NCBI GenBank assembly: GCA_003646995.1
Contig: QMLZ01000040.1
Location: forward strand, 1 to 16,881
Source of the DNA: Deltaproteobacteria bacterium
GTDB taxonomy: Bacteria > Desulfobacterota > DSM-4660 > Desulfatiglandales > Desulfatiglandaceae
Direction: 5' to 3'
Length of the DNA stretch: 16,881 bases
Numbering within the stretch: the first letter of the stretch is position 1; each line of letters begins with the position of its first letter. Positions 14,211-16,881 of the stretch are shown piece by piece. Below the pieces are notes generated by a model. That model did no database searches. It was not told the DNA's origin and saw nothing but the letters and a program-made list of their open reading frames with translations. Position numbers and translations under genes: made by a program.

Positions 14211-15389
14211 TCATCTGTAGAGAAGAAAATTCTCCCTAAACTCCAGGTAGTCCTTGAGGTCATCCTGCCAGACCTCTTCAATTTCTTTGACCTCAGCGCC
14301 TTCTTCAATCCACCTGACTATCCTTTCATCACCTATGATGAGATCAATAGGTCTTTTGTCAAAGACATACTCATAGGGGGGCTCTTTCCAGCTAAACTCT
14401 TTTGCATGGTGCTTGATCACAGCTTTAAGAAACAGCAGGGTTGTGCGGAACGGCCTAAAGGCCCGTGGATTTGTCACACAAATGAAAAATCCATTACACC
14501 GCTTTCCCTGCCATTTATTAAAAGTTGGTGTAAAATGAAATTCCATGGTCAGGCATCCTGGGATGTCGAGTTTACCCATGTCTTTACTTATCGCCTCGCA
14601 ATCAAGGAAAGGTGCTCCAAATACTTCAAAAGGCCGGCATGTGCCACGGCCCTCGGAGAGGTTCGTCCCTTCCCATATCACCTGTCCTGGGTAAACGTAA
14701 GCTGTATGATTAAACGGCATGTTTGGTGAAGGCATGACCCATGGGAGGCTCGTATCTTCCCACAACATGTCTCTGTTCCACCCTTTCATGGTTATTACCT
14801 CAAGTTCACAATCAAGCTTGTAGACCCCTTTGAACATTAAGGCCATCTCTCCGAGGGTTAATCCATGCCGCATGGGCAACTCCCAAGGCCCCACAAAGGA
14901 AAACAGCTCCTTTTTCAACAAGTTTCCTTCAACAGTGGCCCCTCCCAGGGGATTTGGTCGATCCAATACAATGACCTTTTTTTGGTAATCACTTGCCGCC
15001 TTGAGACAATTGAGTAGAGTTGAGCCGAACGTGTAAACCCTGCACCCAACATCCTGAAGATCCACAAGGAGTGTATCTATTTGTTCCAACATCTGCCTGG
15101 TAGGCTCTCTTGTCTCAGAATACAGGCTGTAGATCGGAATGCCTAGCCGGGAGTCGAAGCCATGAGGGGTTTCATTCATGTTGTCCTGCTCTTCGGCGCC
15201 GTAACCATGTTGAGGTGTAAAAAGGGCTTCAAGCTGGGGACCAAGGAGGGAGTGTAACACGTATTTTGAAGGCCTTAGCTTTCGGTCCACGGAGGCTTGG
15301 TTGCACAGGAGCCCCAGCTTTAGCCCCTTGAACCTCTTCCACACCTGCTCGATGAAGCACTCCAGTCCCGTCAGCACGCTCCCTTTCAC
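14211..15389 (-). CDS. DUF1343 family, NamZ-like exo-beta-N-acetylmuramidase
   Basis: The DUF1343 family includes B. subtilis NamZ (YbbC), which removes terminal MurNAc from peptidoglycan fragments in cell-wall turnover. The 392-residue product shows the family pattern in order: KLGLLCNQAS (24-33), ALFTPQHGYGAEEQDNM (55-71), LLVDLQDVGCRVYTFGSTL (107-125), VIVLDRPNPLGG (139-150), FVGPWELPMRHGLTLGEMA, and SPNMPFNHTAYVYPG with WEGTNLSEGRGT farther on. The length matches the family. There is no signal peptide, suggesting a cytoplasmic recycling role, unlike secreted NamZ. The start is GTG (15387-15389), with AGGA seven bases upstream on the minus strand. I recall PEHG at the third motif in many members; here it is PQHG. 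It is divergent from the metallopeptidase gene. Family assignment is firm; substrate is inferred. Confidence 0.88.
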   Translation of the reverse strand: MKGSVLTGLECFIEQVWKRFKGLKLGLLCNQASVDRKLRPSKYVLHSLLGPQLEALFTPQHGYGAEEQDNMNETPHGFDSRLGIPIYSLYSETREPTRQMLEQIDTLLVDLQDVGCRVYTFGSTLLNCLKAASDYQKKVIVLDRPNPLGGATVEGNLLKKELFSFVGPWELPMRHGLTLGEMALMFKGVYKLDCELEVITMKGWNRDMLWEDTSLPWVMPSPNMPFNHTAYVYPGQVIWEGTNLSEGRGTCRPFEVFGAPFLDCEAISKDMGKLDIPGCLTMEFHFTPTFNKWQGKRCNGFFICVTNPRAFRPFRTTLLFLKAVIKHHAKEFSWKEPPYEYVFDKRPIDLIIGDERIVRWIEEGAEVKEIEEVWQDDLKDYLEFRENFLLYR

Positions 15390-15492
15390 CCTTTAATCCT
15401 TTGTTTGTTTTACTGCATGGCTCAAAAGTTGTATGATTCCCTTAAATTTTGTTCAACCAAACCAGCATTCACCACATGACCCGGCAGGATCA

Positions 15493-16431
15493 ATGCTAGA
15501 CAAGAATATTACACTAGGGGTAGTACCCACCTTGTTTATCACCTGTGCACTGCTCGTTCAATTGGTTTTTTACCCTAAGACCTTCTGTGCAACATTCAGG
15601 TCTTTCCCAACAAGTCAGGTCGTAGTGGTGGTCCCGGTCGGGATGGAAGGAGCAGCCCGCGAGATCCTCAGCATCTTCCCAGGAGTCAAGTCCGAAGTGG
15701 AGGCCTTTTTTAACTGGGACCTCACGAGTATTCCGAGCATTTGCGTTAAAAAGGCACCCAAAAGAGCCAGAGGGAGAAGCGATGACCTTGTGGTAGGCTA
15801 TGCGGTTCCTGCACGCCATCTGATAGTCATTTTCTACTCCCGGACTAAGACCAATCCTGTGAATCTCCGACTAACCCTGAAGCATGAAACTTGCCATCTC
15901 ATATTGCACGAACATATTAGGTTGGTGACGTTACCCCGGTGGTTAGATGAAGGAATTGCGCAGATGGTTAGTGGCGTACCTGGAGAAATTTTACCGGTAA
16001 GGGAAGATGCTGTCTCACGCCTTTCCCGTAAGACGGGTGGACTGATCAGCTTCAGGCTTTTAAGGGATCAGTTCCCAAAAGAGCCCATAAGGCGTCTCCT
16101 TGCGTATGCTGAGTCGCGAGATTTTTTAAACTTCTTCGTAGATCACTTTGGAAAAAACGCCTTGCGATCCATCTTACAAGCGATGAAAAAAGGTGTGCCA
16201 GCTGAGCAAGCATTCCTGGCAGTTACTGGATTCCCACTTGACGACCTTGAGACCAAGTGGCGTGCTTCTATAAAAGAAAAAGACACATGGATAGCACGGC
16301 TAGGTTATTATATGTATGAGATCCTCTTTGCGCTGGCAGCAATAGCAACCGCATACGCGTTTGTTCGGCAGTACAGGATCAAGAGGGCCTATGGCAAGTT
16401 GGAGGACGAAGACGAGCTGAAAACCGATTGA
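15493..16431 (+). CDS. Membrane-anchored zinc metallopeptidase, MA-like (gluzincin) family
   Basis: From ATG 15493 this is a 312-residue protein. It begins with a hydrophobic segment (about 9-32, VVPTLFITCALLVQLVFYP) that is a signal peptide or anchor. The zinc motif HETCH (131-135) is the HExxH of gluzincins, and the Glu in RWLDEGIAQMVSG (E153) fits the third zinc ligand; together these mark the peptidase MA-like domain. A second hydrophobic helix lies near the C-terminus (about 274-291), followed by a basic then acidic cytoplasmic-looking tail. The catalytic domain is therefore probably periplasmic. A start at 15433 would add 20 residues, but has no ribosome site, whereas AGGA (15486-15489) precedes 15493 closely. 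Substrate is unknown; it is possibly envelope quality control. It is followed 66 bases later by a sulfur-carrier gene. Confidence 0.82.
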   Translation: MLDKNITLGVVPTLFITCALLVQLVFYPKTFCATFRSFPTSQVVVVVPVGMEGAAREILSIFPGVKSEVEAFFNWDLTSIPSICVKKAPKRARGRSDDLVVGYAVPARHLIVIFYSRTKTNPVNLRLTLKHETCHLILHEHIRLVTLPRWLDEGIAQMVSGVPGEILPVREDAVSRLSRKTGGLISFRLLRDQFPKEPIRRLLAYAESRDFLNFFVDHFGKNALRSILQAMKKGVPAEQAFLAVTGFPLDDLETKWRASIKEKDTWIARLGYYMYEILFALAAIATAYAFVRQYRIKRAYGKLEDEDELKTD

Positions 16432-16497
16432 TGAGCTTCCTTGCCACCTGTGTCGTTGTCTGCTATTTATGGAAAGGCAGTGGAGGGTCCATTGAGC

Positions 16498-16710
16498 ATG
16501 AGCAACACTATCAAGCTAACGATAAACGGGTTTGAAGAACAGGTTGCGCAAGGAAGCACCTTGTTGGAGTTGGTTTCCGAACACGGAGATGGGGATGTTC
16601 ATCTAATCGTGGAGCGCAACGGAAGATTTGTGTACCCGGACAATTACGAAACAGTTGTGCTAGAGGAAGGAGACAGGATCGAACTTATTAATCCGAACTT
16701 CGGCGGATAA
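16498..16710 (+). CDS. ThiS/MoaD-like sulfur carrier protein
   Basis: This 70-residue protein has the beta-grasp ubiquitin-like fold. It opens TIKLTINGFEEQVAQGSTLLELV, and ends in EEGDRIELINPNFGG. The C-terminal GG is the site that, in ThiS and MoaD, is adenylylated and converted to a thiocarboxylate that donates sulfur. ATG 16498 follows GGAGGG (16482-16487) by 10 bases; a TTG at 16492 and one at 16441 are other in-frame starts, the latter less likely. No thiamin or MoaE-type partner is adjacent; instead a flavin oxidoreductase follows after 35 bases, so a dedicated role in that operon, rather than thiamin synthesis, is plausible. Family level is firm; the precise pathway is not. Confidence 0.85.
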   Translation: MSNTIKLTINGFEEQVAQGSTLLELVSEHGDGDVHLIVERNGRFVYPDNYETVVLEEGDRIELINPNFGG

Positions 16711-16745
16711 GCATTCCAAGGGCATATGAAAACAAGGAGGAGTAA

Positions 16746-16881
16746 ATGGAGTTTCCATATCTTTTCTCGCCCATAAAGGTAGGCAACATGGAGCTGCGTA
16801 ACCGCATCGTCATGACTGCAATGCACCTGGGGTATACACCCGAAGGCGAGGTAACGGATCGGCTGTTGAATTTTTACGAGG
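16746..16881 (+). CDS. NADH:flavin oxidoreductase, old yellow enzyme family (N-terminus only)
   Basis: The first 45 codons run off the end of the window. They read FPYLFSPIKVGNMELRNRIV, then MTAMHLGYTPEGEVTDRLLNFYE, the typical opening of the OYE-like TIM barrel that holds FMN (LFSPIKVG, LRNRIVMTAM). Enzymes with this opening include 2,4-dienoyl-CoA reductase and bile-acid enoate reductases, often with a C-terminal FeS and FAD/NAD part. AAGGAGG (16734-16740) precedes ATG 16746 well. It forms a likely operon with the sulfur-carrier gene. Substrate cannot be told from the fragment. Confidence 0.88.
   Translation, partial: MEFPYLFSPIKVGNMELRNRIVMTAMHLGYTPEGEVTDRLLNFYE

Overview
The window looks like a chromosomal segment of a Gram-negative, probably anaerobic bacterium of the Desulfobacterota (former Deltaproteobacteria) type. 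A complete Tol-Pal set proves an outer membrane. The tandem molybdopterin genes, including a MoeA fused to a periplasmic-binding-protein-like domain, are a pattern I associate with sulfate reducers and their relatives. The exact taxon is inference. There are no rRNA, tRNA, CRISPR or insertion-sequence features that I can support.

Layout. (1) 1-858: the 3' end of a hybrid sensor histidine kinase with a C-terminal receiver domain, cut by the window edge. (2) 874-1590 (-): a conserved-looking but unrecognised 238-residue protein with a Cys-rich C-terminus. (3) 1712-5796 (+): a molybdenum cofactor cluster, moeA, moeA-PBP fusion, a ModE-type winged-helix regulator without a molybdate-binding domain, and mobB. 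It follows a good sigma70-type promoter with a palindrome sitting on its -10 box. (4) 5890-11139 (+): the cell-envelope Tol-Pal system, tolQ, tolR, a tolA/tonB-like transducer, tolB, pal and cpoB (ybgF). Hairpins lie between tolA and tolB and between pal and cpoB. (5) 11142-13397 (-): a CLC-family anion channel or transporter with four CBS motifs, convergent with cpoB and only 2 bases away. (6) 13398-13889: a 492-base, largely AT-rich non-coding stretch with a strong promoter and a foldable leader, feeding a 66-residue excisionase-type HTH protein. (7) 14211-15389 (-): a DUF1343/NamZ-type protein likely acting in peptidoglycan turnover. (8) 15493-16431 (+): a membrane-anchored zinc metallopeptidase of the MA-like type. 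(9) 16498 to the end (+): a ThiS/MoaD-like sulfur carrier followed at once by the start of an old-yellow-enzyme-type NADH:flavin oxidoreductase.

How they work together. The Moco block would insert molybdenum (or tungsten) into molybdopterin (MoeA proteins) and support nucleotide attachment (MobB), under a local regulator. The Tol block forms the proton-driven trans-envelope machine: TolQ-TolR motor, TolA/TonB-like rod, periplasmic TolB, Pal anchored to peptidoglycan, and CpoB. NamZ fits the same envelope-maintenance theme. The most unusual content is the split metal-sensing arrangement (regulator without ligand domain beside an enzyme with one), the CLC protein with altered filter and proton-path residues, the ThiS-flavoenzyme pair, and the strong hairpin between pal and cpoB.
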